From the NCBI RefSeq assembly GCF_022606355.1, contig NZ_JAHHZQ010000001.1, positions 124,001 through 188,000 of the forward strand: 64,000 bases of DNA. The letters are read 5' to 3'. This document shows positions 35,013 through 42,442 of this stretch, one piece after another. A program made the position numbers and the translations under genes. The notes under the pieces were generated by a model. That model had not been told where the DNA came from. It did not search any database and saw only the letters and a program-made list of their open reading frames with translations. Position 1 is the first letter of the stretch; every line of letters begins with the position of its first letter. The DNA comes from Leifsonia shinshuensis (GTDB lineage Bacteria; Actinomycetota; Actinomycetes; Actinomycetales; Microbacteriaceae).

Positions 35013-35843
35013 ATGGCAAACATCAGCATCGCTGACATCAAGGCCCTGCGCGAGCAGCTCGGCACCGGCATGGTCGACACCAAGAAGGCCCTCGAGGAGG
35101 CCGGTGGCGACATCGAGAAGGCCACCGAGATCCTGCGCCTGAAGGGTGCGAAGGGCAACGCCAAGCGCGCCGACCGCTCCACCTCCGAGGGCCTCGTGGC
35201 CGCGAAGGACAACGGCAACGGCACCGCGACGATGATCGAGCTCGCGTGCGAGACCGACTTCGTGGCGAAGGGCGAGAAGTTCATCGCCCTGGCCGAGAAG
35301 GTGCTCGACGCGGCCGCCGCCGCGGGCGCGACCACCGTCGAGGAGGCGCTTGCCGCTCCCGTCGGCTCGCAGACCGTCGCCGAGCTCATCGGCGACGAGG
35401 CTGCGATCCTCGGCGAGAAGGTGGAGCTCCGCCGCATCGCCGTCGTCTCGGGCGAGAGCTTCGCGATCTACCTGCACAAGACCTCCAAAGACCTGCCGCC
35501 GCAGGTCGGCGTGGTCGTCGGCTACGCCGGCGGCGACGCGGAGACCGCCCGCAGCATCGCGCAGCACATCTCGTTCGCCAACCCGACCTACCTCACCCGC
35601 GAGGATGTCCCGGCCGACGAGGTCGAGAACGAGCGTCGCATCGTCGAGGAGATCTCGCGCAACGAGGGCAAGCCGGAGGCCGCGCTCCCGAAGATCATCG
35701 AGGGTCGCCTCGGCGCCTACTTCAAGCAGGTCGCCCTGCTCGAGCAGGAGTACGCCCGCGACAACAAGCTGACCATCGCGCAGGTCCTCAAGGACTCGGG
35801 TCTGACCGTCTCGGGCTTCGCCCGCTTCAAGGTCGGCGCCTGA
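35013..35843 (+). CDS. tsf: Elongation factor Ts
   Basis: Nucleotide-exchange factor for EF-Tu (276 aa). The N-terminal UBA-like region has IKALREQLGTGMVDTKKALEEAGGDIEKATEILRLKGA; the Tdvnf-like core motif is ELACETDFVAKGEKF; C-terminal LEQEYARDNKLTIAQVLKDSG. A Shine-Dalgarno stretch (GAAGGTTCC) lies before the ATG at 35013. The gene ends just before a strong terminator. Confidence 0.97.
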   Translation: MANISIADIKALREQLGTGMVDTKKALEEAGGDIEKATEILRLKGAKGNAKRADRSTSEGLVAAKDNGNGTATMIELACETDFVAKGEKFIALAEKVLDAAAAAGATTVEEALAAPVGSQTVAELIGDEAAILGEKVELRRIAVVSGESFAIYLHKTSKDLPPQVGVVVGYAGGDAETARSIAQHISFANPTYLTREDVPADEVENERRIVEEISRNEGKPEAALPKIIEGRLGAYFKQVALLEQEYARDNKLTIAQVLKDSGLTVSGFARFKVGA

Positions 35844-35853
35844 CCCAGACATG

Positions 35854-35893
35854 AAGGAGTCCGGATCGTGAATCACGATCCGGACTCCTTTTC
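35854..35893 (+). terminator. Terminator of the rpsB-tsf operon
   Basis: A perfect 17-bp stem (35854-35870 with 35874-35890), 3-nt loop AAT and a short T-run (35889-35892, then CTGTG). It is a textbook intrinsic terminator 10 bp after tsf; being symmetrical it could also work from the other side. Confidence 0.9.
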
Positions 35894-35910
35894 TGTGCGC
35901 ACGCGAACTG

Positions 35911-35938
35911 TTCACGCGCCGCACGCACGCATTAGCGT
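35911..35938 (+). promoter_or_regulatory. pyrH promoter
   Basis: TTCACG (35911-35916), a 16-bp spacer and TAGCGT (35933-35938) lie just after the tsf terminator and 31 bp before the pyrH ATG, which has GGAAGGA within the leader. Confidence 0.5.
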
Positions 35939-35969
35939 TAACGAAACACACGGAAGGACTCGTACACGT

Positions 35970-36683
35970 ATGTCGGCATCCACTCAGAGACGCAGGGTCC
36001 TCCTCAAACTCTCCGGCGAGGCGTTCGGCGGCGGCCAGCTCGGCGTGAACCCCGACATCGTCAGCAGCATCGCCCGGGAGATCGCCCAGGCGGCGACGGA
36101 CGTCGAGATCGCGATCGTCGTCGGCGGAGGGAACTTCTTCCGCGGTGCCGAGCTCTCGCAGCGCGGCATGGACCGTGGACGCGCCGACTACATGGGCATG
36201 CTGGGCACAGTGATGAACTCGCTCGCCCTGCAGGACTTCCTCGAGCAGGCCGGTGCTGCGACGCGCGTACAGTCCGCCATCGCGATGACCCAGGTGGCCG
36301 AGCCGTACATCCCCCGTCGCGCGGAGCGGCACCTCGAGAAAGGCCGGGTCGTCATCTTCGGGGCGGGCGCCGGGCTGCCGTACTTCTCGACCGACACGGT
36401 CGCGGCCCAGCGGGCGCTGGAGATCAGCGCCGACGTCGTCCTGGTCGCCAAGAACGGCGTCGACGGGATGTACGACGCCGACCCGCGCACCAATCCGGAT
36501 GCGCGCAAGATCGACCAGATCAGCCACCAGGACGCCCTCCAGCAGGGTCTCAAGGCCGTCGACTCGACCGCGCTCAGTCTCTGCATGGACAACGGGATGC
36601 CGATGCGCATCTTCGGCATCGAGCCGGCGGGCAACGTGACGGCCGCGCTGCTCGGCGCCGAGATCGGCACACTGCTCGGCTGA
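35970..36683 (+). CDS. pyrH: UMP kinase
   Basis: Amino-acid-kinase-fold enzyme that phosphorylates UMP to UDP (237 aa). [17 protein letters not shown] (ATP site), [39 protein letters not shown] and [39 protein letters not shown] are present. The ATG at 35970 has GGAAGGAC about 10 nt upstream; a longer frame from 35868 would run through the terminator. It has its own promoter after the tsf terminator. Confidence 0.96.
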   Translation: MSASTQRRRVLLKLSGEAFGGGQLGVNPDIVSSIAREIAQAATDVEIAIVVGGGNFFRGAELSQRGMDRGRADYMGMLGTVMNSLALQDFLEQAGAATRVQSAIAMTQVAEPYIPRRAERHLEKGRVVIFGAGAGLPYFSTDTVAAQRALEISADVVLVAKNGVDGMYDADPRTNPDARKIDQISHQDALQQGLKAVDSTALSLCMDNGMPMRIFGIEPAGNVTAALLGAEIGTLLG

Positions 36684-36801
36684 GCGGCGTCCACCGCGCG
36701 TCGACCGCACGTCGACCGGCTCCGGGTGGCGGCCGACAGCATGCTGCCGTCAGCGGGTGGCCGGCGGCCGCCTGTGCACGGGCCGCCAGGCGCGCTGGCC
36801 C

Positions 36802-36807
36802 TAGACT
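36802..36807 (+). promoter_or_regulatory. -10 element of the frr promoter
   Basis: TAGACT at 36802-36807, 32 nt before the frr GTG, leaves room for a short leader with AAGGAG 5 nt from the start; no convincing -35 is seen. Confidence 0.4.
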
Positions 36808-36839
36808 AGACACCGACTCACCGATCTGAAGGAGAAACC

Positions 36840-37394
36840 GTGATCGCCGATGTGATTTCCGACGCCCGCCAGCGCATGAGCAAGACCGTGGACGCGGCGA
36901 GGGACGACTTCGGCACGGTGAGCGCCGGGCGCGCGAACCCCGCCCTCTTCCAGAAGGTGCTCGTCGACTACTACGGCTCACCGACGCCGCTCGCACAGCT
37001 GGCCGGCCTCCAGAACCCGGAAGCGCGCGTCCTGCTCGTCACGCCGTACGACAAGTCCGCGCTCAAGGACATCGAGAAGGCGATCGTCGCCATGCCGAAC
37101 CTCTCGGCGAACGTCGGGAACGACGGCGAGATCGTGCGGGTCACGCTGCCCGAGCTCACGGAGGACCGACGCAAGGAGTTCGTCAAGATCGTCCGCGGCA
37201 AGGGCGAGGACGCCAAGGTCGCGATCCGCAACATCCGACGCAAGGCGAAGGACGAGCTGGACGCGCTGAAGGGCGAGGTCGGGGATGATGAAGTGGCTCG
37301 CGGCGAGAAGGAGCTCGAGACTCTCACCCGGTCCCACGTCGACGCCGTCGACGAGGCCCTGAAGCGCAAGGAAGCCGAGCTCCTCGAGGTCTGA
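36840..37394 (+). CDS. frr: Ribosome recycling factor
   Basis: Splits post-termination ribosomes together with EF-G (184 aa, standard). [86 protein letters not shown] are typical. The GTG at 36840 has GGAG 5 nt upstream. The cdsA start follows the stop directly (TGAATG), so the two genes are coupled. Confidence 0.97.
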   Translation: MIADVISDARQRMSKTVDAARDDFGTVSAGRANPALFQKVLVDYYGSPTPLAQLAGLQNPEARVLLVTPYDKSALKDIEKAIVAMPNLSANVGNDGEIVRVTLPELTEDRRKEFVKIVRGKGEDAKVAIRNIRRKAKDELDALKGEVGDDEVARGEKELETLTRSHVDAVDEALKRKEAELLEV

Positions 37395-38393
37395 ATGAGC
37401 GAGGGGAGCAGCCCCGGCGCGCCCCGCACGCCGGAGCCGGGCAGGCGGGGGAAGGCGGCGGCACGGGCGGAGCTCCGCGCGCAGGTGCAGGCCACCCGCG
37501 CCGACTTCGAGCGTCAGGTGCTGGCCAGGAAGGCCCAGCTCGACGCGACGAACGAACGGATCGCCGCGCGGACCGGCCGTAACCTCATCCTGGCGATCCT
37601 GATCGGCCTGGGGGCCGGCGCGCTCCTCATCCTGAGCCTCATCTTCATCAAGGAGCTGTTCTTGGTGTTCGGGGCCGCGATGATCGGATTCGCCGCCTTC
37701 GAGCTCACGCAGGCGTTCCGTGGAGCCGGGCGACGTGTCCCGCGCATCCCGACCGTGGTCGCCGCCGTCGCTATCGTGCCGGCCACGTTCTGGTTCCACG
37801 CGGGCGGCCAGCTGGTCGCACTGGCCGCGGGCATTCTGCTGGTGGTCGTGTGGCGGCTGGTGGAGGAGGCGGCTCTTCCCGCCAAGCGCGCGGGAGGAGT
37901 GGCACTGACGCGGGATCTGGCGTGGAGCGTGCTCGTGCAGATGTACGTGACACTCCTCGGGTCGTTCGCGATCCTCCTGCTCGCCGAGGACGGCGGCGAA
38001 TGGTGGGTGCTCGCCTTCCTGATCGTGGTCGTGGCCGTCGACACGGGAGCGTACGCGAGCGGCCTGTCGTGGGGCCGGCATCCGATGGCGCCGACGATCA
38101 GTCCGAAGAAGACCTGGGAGGGCTTCGCGGGCGCGGCCGTCGCCGCGGTGGTGGCCGGTGTCCTCCTCTCACTCTTCATGATCGGCGAGACGTGGTGGTT
38201 CGGCGTCGTGTTCGGTCTGGTCGCCCTGCTCACGGCCACGGCAGGTGACCTCGCGGAGTCGCTGATCAAGCGCGATCTGGGCATCAAGGACATGAGCTCC
38301 TGGCTGCCGGGCCACGGCGGATTCCTCGACCGGCTCGACTCGATCCTGCCGTCTGCGGCGGCCACCTACGTGCTGTTCCTCATCTTCACCTGA
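37395..38393 (+). CDS. cdsA: Phosphatidate cytidylyltransferase (CDP-diacylglycerol synthase)
   Basis: Membrane enzyme making CDP-diacylglycerol, the precursor of cardiolipin and phosphatidylinositol (332 aa). An N-terminal cytosolic extension of about 55 charged residues precedes about eight membrane helices. The family signature is complete near the C-terminus: SLIKRDLGIKDMSSWLPGHGGFLDRLDS. GRHPMAPTISPKKTWEGFAG is the other conserved block. Start ATG at 37395 immediately after frr. The next gene follows after 12 bp. Confidence 0.95.
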   Translation: MSEGSSPGAPRTPEPGRRGKAAARAELRAQVQATRADFERQVLARKAQLDATNERIAARTGRNLILAILIGLGAGALLILSLIFIKELFLVFGAAMIGFAAFELTQAFRGAGRRVPRIPTVVAAVAIVPATFWFHAGGQLVALAAGILLVVVWRLVEEAALPAKRAGGVALTRDLAWSVLVQMYVTLLGSFAILLLAEDGGEWWVLAFLIVVVAVDTGAYASGLSWGRHPMAPTISPKKTWEGFAGAAVAAVVAGVLLSLFMIGETWWFGVVFGLVALLTATAGDLAESLIKRDLGIKDMSSWLPGHGGFLDRLDSILPSAAATYVLFLIFT

Positions 38394-38405
38394 CAGAATG
38401 TCCCG

Positions 38406-38954
38406 GTGAGCACCTTTCCCCGGAGCCCCAAGTCGAAGCTCGGATACGACGTCGACCAGGTGGACGAGTTCCTCGTCAGCGCCCGCGTCGCCTATGACGC
38501 CGACGCTTCTTCGCAGGCGTCCCTGACCGCCGCCGACATCCGCCACACGGCCTTCTCGATGGCCAAGGGCGGCTATTCGACCTCGCACGTGGATGCCGCC
38601 CTGGAGCGGCTGGAGGACGCCTTCGCGGCTCGCGAGCGCGAGGCCGCCCGCGGCGCTGTCAGCGATGCCGAGTGGTTCGAGCAGGCGCGTACGACTGCGC
38701 AGGCGATCCTCGACCGTCTCGAGCGGCCCATCGGCCACCGCTTCCAGAGGGTCAGCTTCCTGACCCTCGGGTACAACCGCCATGACGTCGATCGTTTCGC
38801 CGGCAGGCTGGTCAAGTACTTCCAGGACGGGCGGCCGATGAGCGTCGAGGAGGTGCGCACCGTGACGTTCCGCGAACAGCGCGGGGGGTACCGGGAGGCG
38901 CAGGTGGATCTCCTCCTGGACAGCGTCACAGACGTGATGCTCGCGGTCCGCTGA
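38406..38954 (+). CDS. Protein with four DivIVA-like motifs
   Basis: A 182-aa soluble protein built from four copies of the short DivIVA-domain motif (aromatic...GY...VD..L): KSKLGYDVDQVDEFL (about 9-23), MAKGGYSTSHVDAAL, FLTLGYNRHDVDRFA and REQRGGYREAQVDLLL. No long coiled coil follows, unlike Wag31/DivIVA, so it may bind membrane curvature or partner DivIVA proteins without forming a scaffold. The start is the GTG at 38406, just 12 bp after cdsA; CAGAAT 5 nt upstream could be a -10 box. Polar growth in this phylum depends on DivIVA proteins, which makes its position next to phospholipid synthesis suggestive. Confidence 0.82.
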   Translation: MSTFPRSPKSKLGYDVDQVDEFLVSARVAYDADASSQASLTAADIRHTAFSMAKGGYSTSHVDAALERLEDAFAAREREAARGAVSDAEWFEQARTTAQAILDRLERPIGHRFQRVSFLTLGYNRHDVDRFAGRLVKYFQDGRPMSVEEVRTVTFREQRGGYREAQVDLLLDSVTDVMLAVR

Positions 38955-38987
38955 GCCTGGTCATTAGCTGAAGATGGGTGTCTCTCC

Positions 38988-39016
38988 TTGGAAAGTCGTG
39001 AATTGTTCGTTATGGT
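38988..39016 (+). promoter_or_regulatory. Promoter of the secreted lysozyme-like gene
   Basis: TTGGAA (38988-38993), a 17-bp spacer and TATGGT (39011-39016) form one of the best promoters in the window; the -10 ends 9 nt before the GTG at 39026, so the transcript is probably leaderless. Confidence 0.6.
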
Positions 39017-39025
39017 CTTGTGATC

Positions 39026-39727
39026 GTGGGTAGACGAGAAGCAGCAGAAATCGTTCCGCTGACCCCTGCCAACCCGGTCGGAGTCGCATTCCGGCGTTCG
39101 CGACGCCCTCACATCCGGTCGCGTGCGGCCATCTGGGGGTTCGCCTTCACCGCCGCCGTCGGCTTCGCGTTGGTCAACGTGGTCGACCCGTATTCGGGCA
39201 GCGCGGCCACCCCGGCCTACGCGGACTCCCTGCAGAACATCGACCAGACCTCCCGCTACGGAGACGCGCCGGTGCAGAGCCTGACGGCTCCCGACGCCTC
39301 TGCGACCACGGTCACGCGCGATGTGCTCGGCGTGAAGCCGAAGCCCACTCCGACCCCCACGCCGACGCCGACCAAGACGGCGTCGAGCGGCAGCAGCAGC
39401 GGCGGCTCGAGCGCCCCTTCGGCGCCCGTTCCCGACCCGGGGACGGCGAAGGCCATCGCGTACCAGATGGTGCAGCAGCGCGGCTGGGGTGACGACCAGT
39501 ACAGCTGCCTCGTCGCGCTTTGGAACCGGGAGTCGGGCTGGCGCGTGAACGCGTCGAACCCCAGCGGCGCCTACGGCATCCCGCAGGCCCTTCCCGGCAG
39601 CAAGATGGGCCCGGGCTGGCAGACGGACGCCACCGTGCAGATCTCGTGGGGCCTCGGCTACATCGCCGGCCGGTACACGAACCCCTGCGGCGCTTGGGGC
39701 CACTCCCAGTCCTCGGGCTGGTACTGA
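39026..39727 (+). CDS. Secreted/anchored lysozyme-like (transglycosylase-type) protein
   Basis: About 233 residues. An N-terminal basic region leads to one hydrophobic segment (AIWGFAFTAAVGFALVNVV, about 35-55), then a Ser/Thr-rich linker with a Pro-Thr repeat (PTPTPTPTPTK) and Ser/Gly run, then a C-terminal domain (about 140-233) of the lysozyme-like/transglycosylase class: QYSCLVALWNRESGWRVNASNPSGAYGIPQALPGSKM, with catalytic-type Glu in NRESGW. Such domains cut peptidoglycan glycan strands. A GTG at 39020 is an alternative start. Start choice at 39026 follows the leaderless promoter. Confidence 0.8.
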   Translation: MGRREAAEIVPLTPANPVGVAFRRSRRPHIRSRAAIWGFAFTAAVGFALVNVVDPYSGSAATPAYADSLQNIDQTSRYGDAPVQSLTAPDASATTVTRDVLGVKPKPTPTPTPTPTKTASSGSSSGGSSAPSAPVPDPGTAKAIAYQMVQQRGWGDDQYSCLVALWNRESGWRVNASNPSGAYGIPQALPGSKMGPGWQTDATVQISWGLGYIAGRYTNPCGAWGHSQSSGWY

Positions 39728-39782
39728 GCGGCACTCTGCGGCCCTGCGCCGCGAGGCCACCAGCCCTGCATAGACTGGGGGA

Positions 39783-40082
39783 GTGCCCCGCAGCAACCGT
39801 CCCCGCCGCCGCCATGGCGAGCAGCGTGAGGAGGAGCAGGACGGCTTCGACCGCCTGCTGGCGGGCTGGAAGCGTGTCGAGGTGCGTCGCGGCGTCGAAT
39901 GGAACGTTCAGCCCGTGTCCGCACTGCAGGCGCAGAAGAGCTACGTCTGCCCGGGATGCGGACGCGAGATCGGCCCAGGGGTAGCCCACCTGGTCACGTG
40001 GCGCGCCGATGGGGTGCTCGGCGACTCGGCGGACCTCGCCGCGCGGCGCCACTGGCACACGGCGTGCTGGAAGACCGCGTGA
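39783..40082 (+). CDS. Small zinc-finger-like protein
   Basis: A 99-aa protein with a basic, Arg-rich N-terminus and a C-terminal cysteine/histidine cluster: CPGC at about 56-59, then GPGVAHLVTW and RRHWHTACW, i.e. C-x2-C...H...H-x-H-x2-C, which could bind one zinc and resembles an HNH-like fold without clear catalytic residues. I do not recognise a named family. TAGACT ends 5 nt before the GTG at 39783, again pointing to a leaderless start. It is followed closely by a hydrolase gene. Confidence 0.7.
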   Translation: MPRSNRPRRRHGEQREEEQDGFDRLLAGWKRVEVRRGVEWNVQPVSALQAQKSYVCPGCGREIGPGVAHLVTWRADGVLGDSADLAARRHWHTACWKTA

Positions 40083-40104
40083 GCGGATGAAGGAGACCAC
40101 CGAA

Positions 40105-40833
40105 GTGACGGACGCACCGACGGAGATCCGCGGCGGCATCGAGCTGCCGGCGCGCCGGGAAGACATCGAGCTGCGCACCAGAGACGGCCTCACGCTCGTC
40201 GGCGAGCTCGCGAGCCCGTTGGAGCGCGAGCCGGTGGCGACACTGGTCACCCTGCACCCGCTGCCCACGGGCGGCGGCTTCATGGACTCGCACATCCTGC
40301 GCAAGGCGGCCGGCCGGTTGCCGGCACTGGCCGACATCGCCGTGCTGCGCTTCAACACGCGAGGCACGTCGTCCCCGCGCGGCCGCAGCCAGGGGCAGTT
40401 CGACCACGGCATCGGCGAGCGCTACGACGTGGAGGCGGCGATGGACTTCGTGGCCGAGCGCGGCCTCCCGCACCCGTGGCTCCTCGGCTGGTCGTTCGGC
40501 ACCGAGCTCGCGCTCATGTACGGCCGGGAGTGTCCCGTCGACGGCGTCATCCTGCTCTCACCCCCGTTGCACCGTGCCAAGCCCGAGCATCTCGCCGCCT
40601 GGGCCGGCGACGAGCGGCCCATCGTCGCGCTCATCCCCGAGCACGACGACTACCTGAAGCCTGCGGAGGCCGCTGAACGGTTCCGCCCGCTGCCGCAGAT
40701 CCAGCTGGTGGACGTGGAGGGCGGCAAGCACCTCTGGGTGGGCGAGAACCAGACACGTCGGGTGCTCGACGAGATCGTCGAACGGCTGAACCCGGCCGCT
40801 CTGCCGCTGCCCACGCAGTGGCCGCCCGCCTGA
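40105..40833 (+). CDS. Alpha/beta hydrolase
   Basis: A 242-aa soluble alpha/beta hydrolase of the small dienelactone-hydrolase-like type. The nucleophile elbow is GWSFG (G-x-S-x-G), the acid is in PEHDDYLKP and the His in GGKHLWVGE, spaced as expected; LHPLPTGGG near residue 50 forms the oxyanion region. No signal peptide. The GTG at 40105 has AAGGAG 9 nt upstream and is preferred over the ATG at 40087. It lies 22 bp after the zinc-finger gene, so probably in the same transcript. The substrate is unknown. Confidence 0.82.
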   Translation: MTDAPTEIRGGIELPARREDIELRTRDGLTLVGELASPLEREPVATLVTLHPLPTGGGFMDSHILRKAAGRLPALADIAVLRFNTRGTSSPRGRSQGQFDHGIGERYDVEAAMDFVAERGLPHPWLLGWSFGTELALMYGRECPVDGVILLSPPLHRAKPEHLAAWAGDERPIVALIPEHDDYLKPAEAAERFRPLPQIQLVDVEGGKHLWVGENQTRRVLDEIVERLNPAALPLPTQWPPA

Positions 40834-40878
40834 ACCGCTGAGGACGACACCCGCTACGATTCAGAGCAGGGGGTCATC

Positions 40879-41316
40879 GTGAACAGTGGAGTTCTGCGGC
40901 CGTCGGCGATCGCCGCGGCGGTCGTCGCTGCGGCAATGCTCATGGCGGGCTGCACCTCGGGTTCCGTCCCGGCACTGGAGCGCGCGGCGGAACCGGCCGA
41001 TGCGTTGCCGGGCGACCTGACCGGCTTCAGTGGGTTCGACCCGGAGACTGCTCGGCACATCGCGTCCAAGGACGGCGTGGAGTACTACCTGGCGAAGCAG
41101 AGCGGCGACATCGACCTCGTGAACGGTGTGTGCCTGGTGCTGACGACGGCGACCGAGCCGCTCCAGTGGGCGTCGTCGTGCGGTGCCGGCGACTGGTTCA
41201 CTTTGGAGTGGGCGCCCGGCACGGTCAATGCGGAGTTCTTCCGGCACGGCGTCACCGCCGGCGATGTGAAACCCGGTTGGACTCAGGTGTCCGAGAACGT
41301 CATCGTAGAGGGGTGA
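40879..41316 (+). CDS. Small lipoprotein, unknown function
   Basis: A 145-aa predicted lipoprotein: hydrophobic signal with lipobox MLMAGC (Cys25), then a soluble domain of about 120 residues with two further Cys (CLVLTT and SCGAGDW) that could form a disulfide. FDPETARHIASKDGVEYYLAKQSGDIDLVNGVCLV is the most ordered-looking stretch. I do not recognise a family. Start GTG at 40879, after GCAGGGGG. It is convergent with the permease gene. Confidence 0.72.
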   Translation: MNSGVLRPSAIAAAVVAAAMLMAGCTSGSVPALERAAEPADALPGDLTGFSGFDPETARHIASKDGVEYYLAKQSGDIDLVNGVCLVLTTATEPLQWASSCGAGDWFTLEWAPGTVNAEFFRHGVTAGDVKPGWTQVSENVIVEG

Positions 41317-41363
41317 ACGCTCCTCGTCGGTCGTACTGAACCGGCAGCTCCCGCGAACGCCCT

Positions 41364-42401
41364 CTACAGCTCGTTCTGGCGGGGGATGATCACCTGCTTG
41401 ATGATGAGCAGGATCGCCGCGGCGAACGGGATCGCGACGAGGGCTCCGAGGATGCCCAGGAGGGTTCCGCCGGCGAGGGCGGCCACCACGACCAGGGCGC
41501 CGGGGACGGACACCGCTCGATTCATGATGCGCGGGCTGAGGAAGTATGCCTCCACCTGCATGTAGGCGAGGTAGTAGATGGCCGCGGCGATCGCGGTCGG
41601 CGGTCCGGAGAGGAAGCAGACGGCGACGATGATCACCGAACCGGTGATCGTTCCGACGAGCGGGATCAGAGAGAAGAAGAACGCGATCGACGCGAGCAGG
41701 ATCGGGAACTTCGCGCCGATGATCGTCAGGAAGACCGCGCTGAGGACGCCGTTCACCAGGGCGAGCGACACCTGACCCATCACGTACTTGCCGACGGAGT
41801 CGGTGATCTGGTCGCCGAGGTCGGCGAAGCGCGAGCGACGGGAGGCCGGCACGAGCTGGTATGCGGCGCGCTTGATGCTGGGCAGCGAGGCCGTGAAGTA
41901 GATCGTCAGGATGACCACGATGATCGCGCCGAAGGCGCCCTGCACGATCCCGATGCCCGTCTGCAGCACCTTCGAGGTGATGTCGGGGAGGTTCTTCTGC
42001 AGCCAGTCGGTGACCGCGTTGATGTTCTGCTGGTTGACGATCGTCGGGAACTGATGCTGGAGACTGAGGAACCAGGACTCGGCCCCACCGTTGTTGACCC
42101 AGTTGATGGTGTTGTTGACGAGCTGGCTGGCCTGGCCGACCGCGACGGGCACGATCGCCCAGATGAGCGCGACGAACAGGCCGAGGATGACGACGAGCGT
42201 CAGGACGAGGGCCAGCCAGCGGGGGAACTTGCGCCGTTCGAGGAACGAGATCGACGGCTCGATCCCCAGCGCCAGGAACAGCGCGGCACCGATGTAGGTG
42301 ATGATCGTGGCCAGGCTGACGATCGACGTGAGGATGAGATAGCCGAGCCCCACACCGAGTGTGCCGATCAACCCCACGCGGAACGCGTTCTGGATCTTCA
42401 C
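41364..42401 (-). CDS. AI-2E-family (UPF0118/PerM-like) membrane protein
   Basis: A 345-aa polytopic membrane protein with about eight helices. The N-terminal two helix pairs (LGVGLGYLILTSIVSLATIITYIGAALFLALGIEPSISFLERRKFPRWLALVL), a soluble middle (residues 90-150) and the C-terminal GxIPxxG-like helix ASIAFFFSLIPLVGTITGSVI with a conserved Pro-Arg motif (YFLSPRIMNRAVSVPGALVVVAALAGG) match the AI-2E/YdiK/PerM family, whose members have been linked to sodium/proton exchange or peptide export; AI-2 transport should not be assumed. The GTG at 42401 with GGAGGGGGA 4 nt upstream is preferred to 42416. It lies downstream of, and on the same strand as, the giant coiled-coil gene. Confidence 0.88.
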   Translation of the reverse strand: MKIQNAFRVGLIGTLGVGLGYLILTSIVSLATIITYIGAALFLALGIEPSISFLERRKFPRWLALVLTLVVILGLFVALIWAIVPVAVGQASQLVNNTINWVNNGGAESWFLSLQHQFPTIVNQQNINAVTDWLQKNLPDITSKVLQTGIGIVQGAFGAIIVVILTIYFTASLPSIKRAAYQLVPASRRSRFADLGDQITDSVGKYVMGQVSLALVNGVLSAVFLTIIGAKFPILLASIAFFFSLIPLVGTITGSVIIVAVCFLSGPPTAIAAAIYYLAYMQVEAYFLSPRIMNRAVSVPGALVVVAALAGGTLLGILGALVAIPFAAAILLIIKQVIIPRQNEL

Positions 42402-42442
42402 TGAGTCCCCCTCCACAGCCGGTCGCCTCCGCCGGCCGGAGG

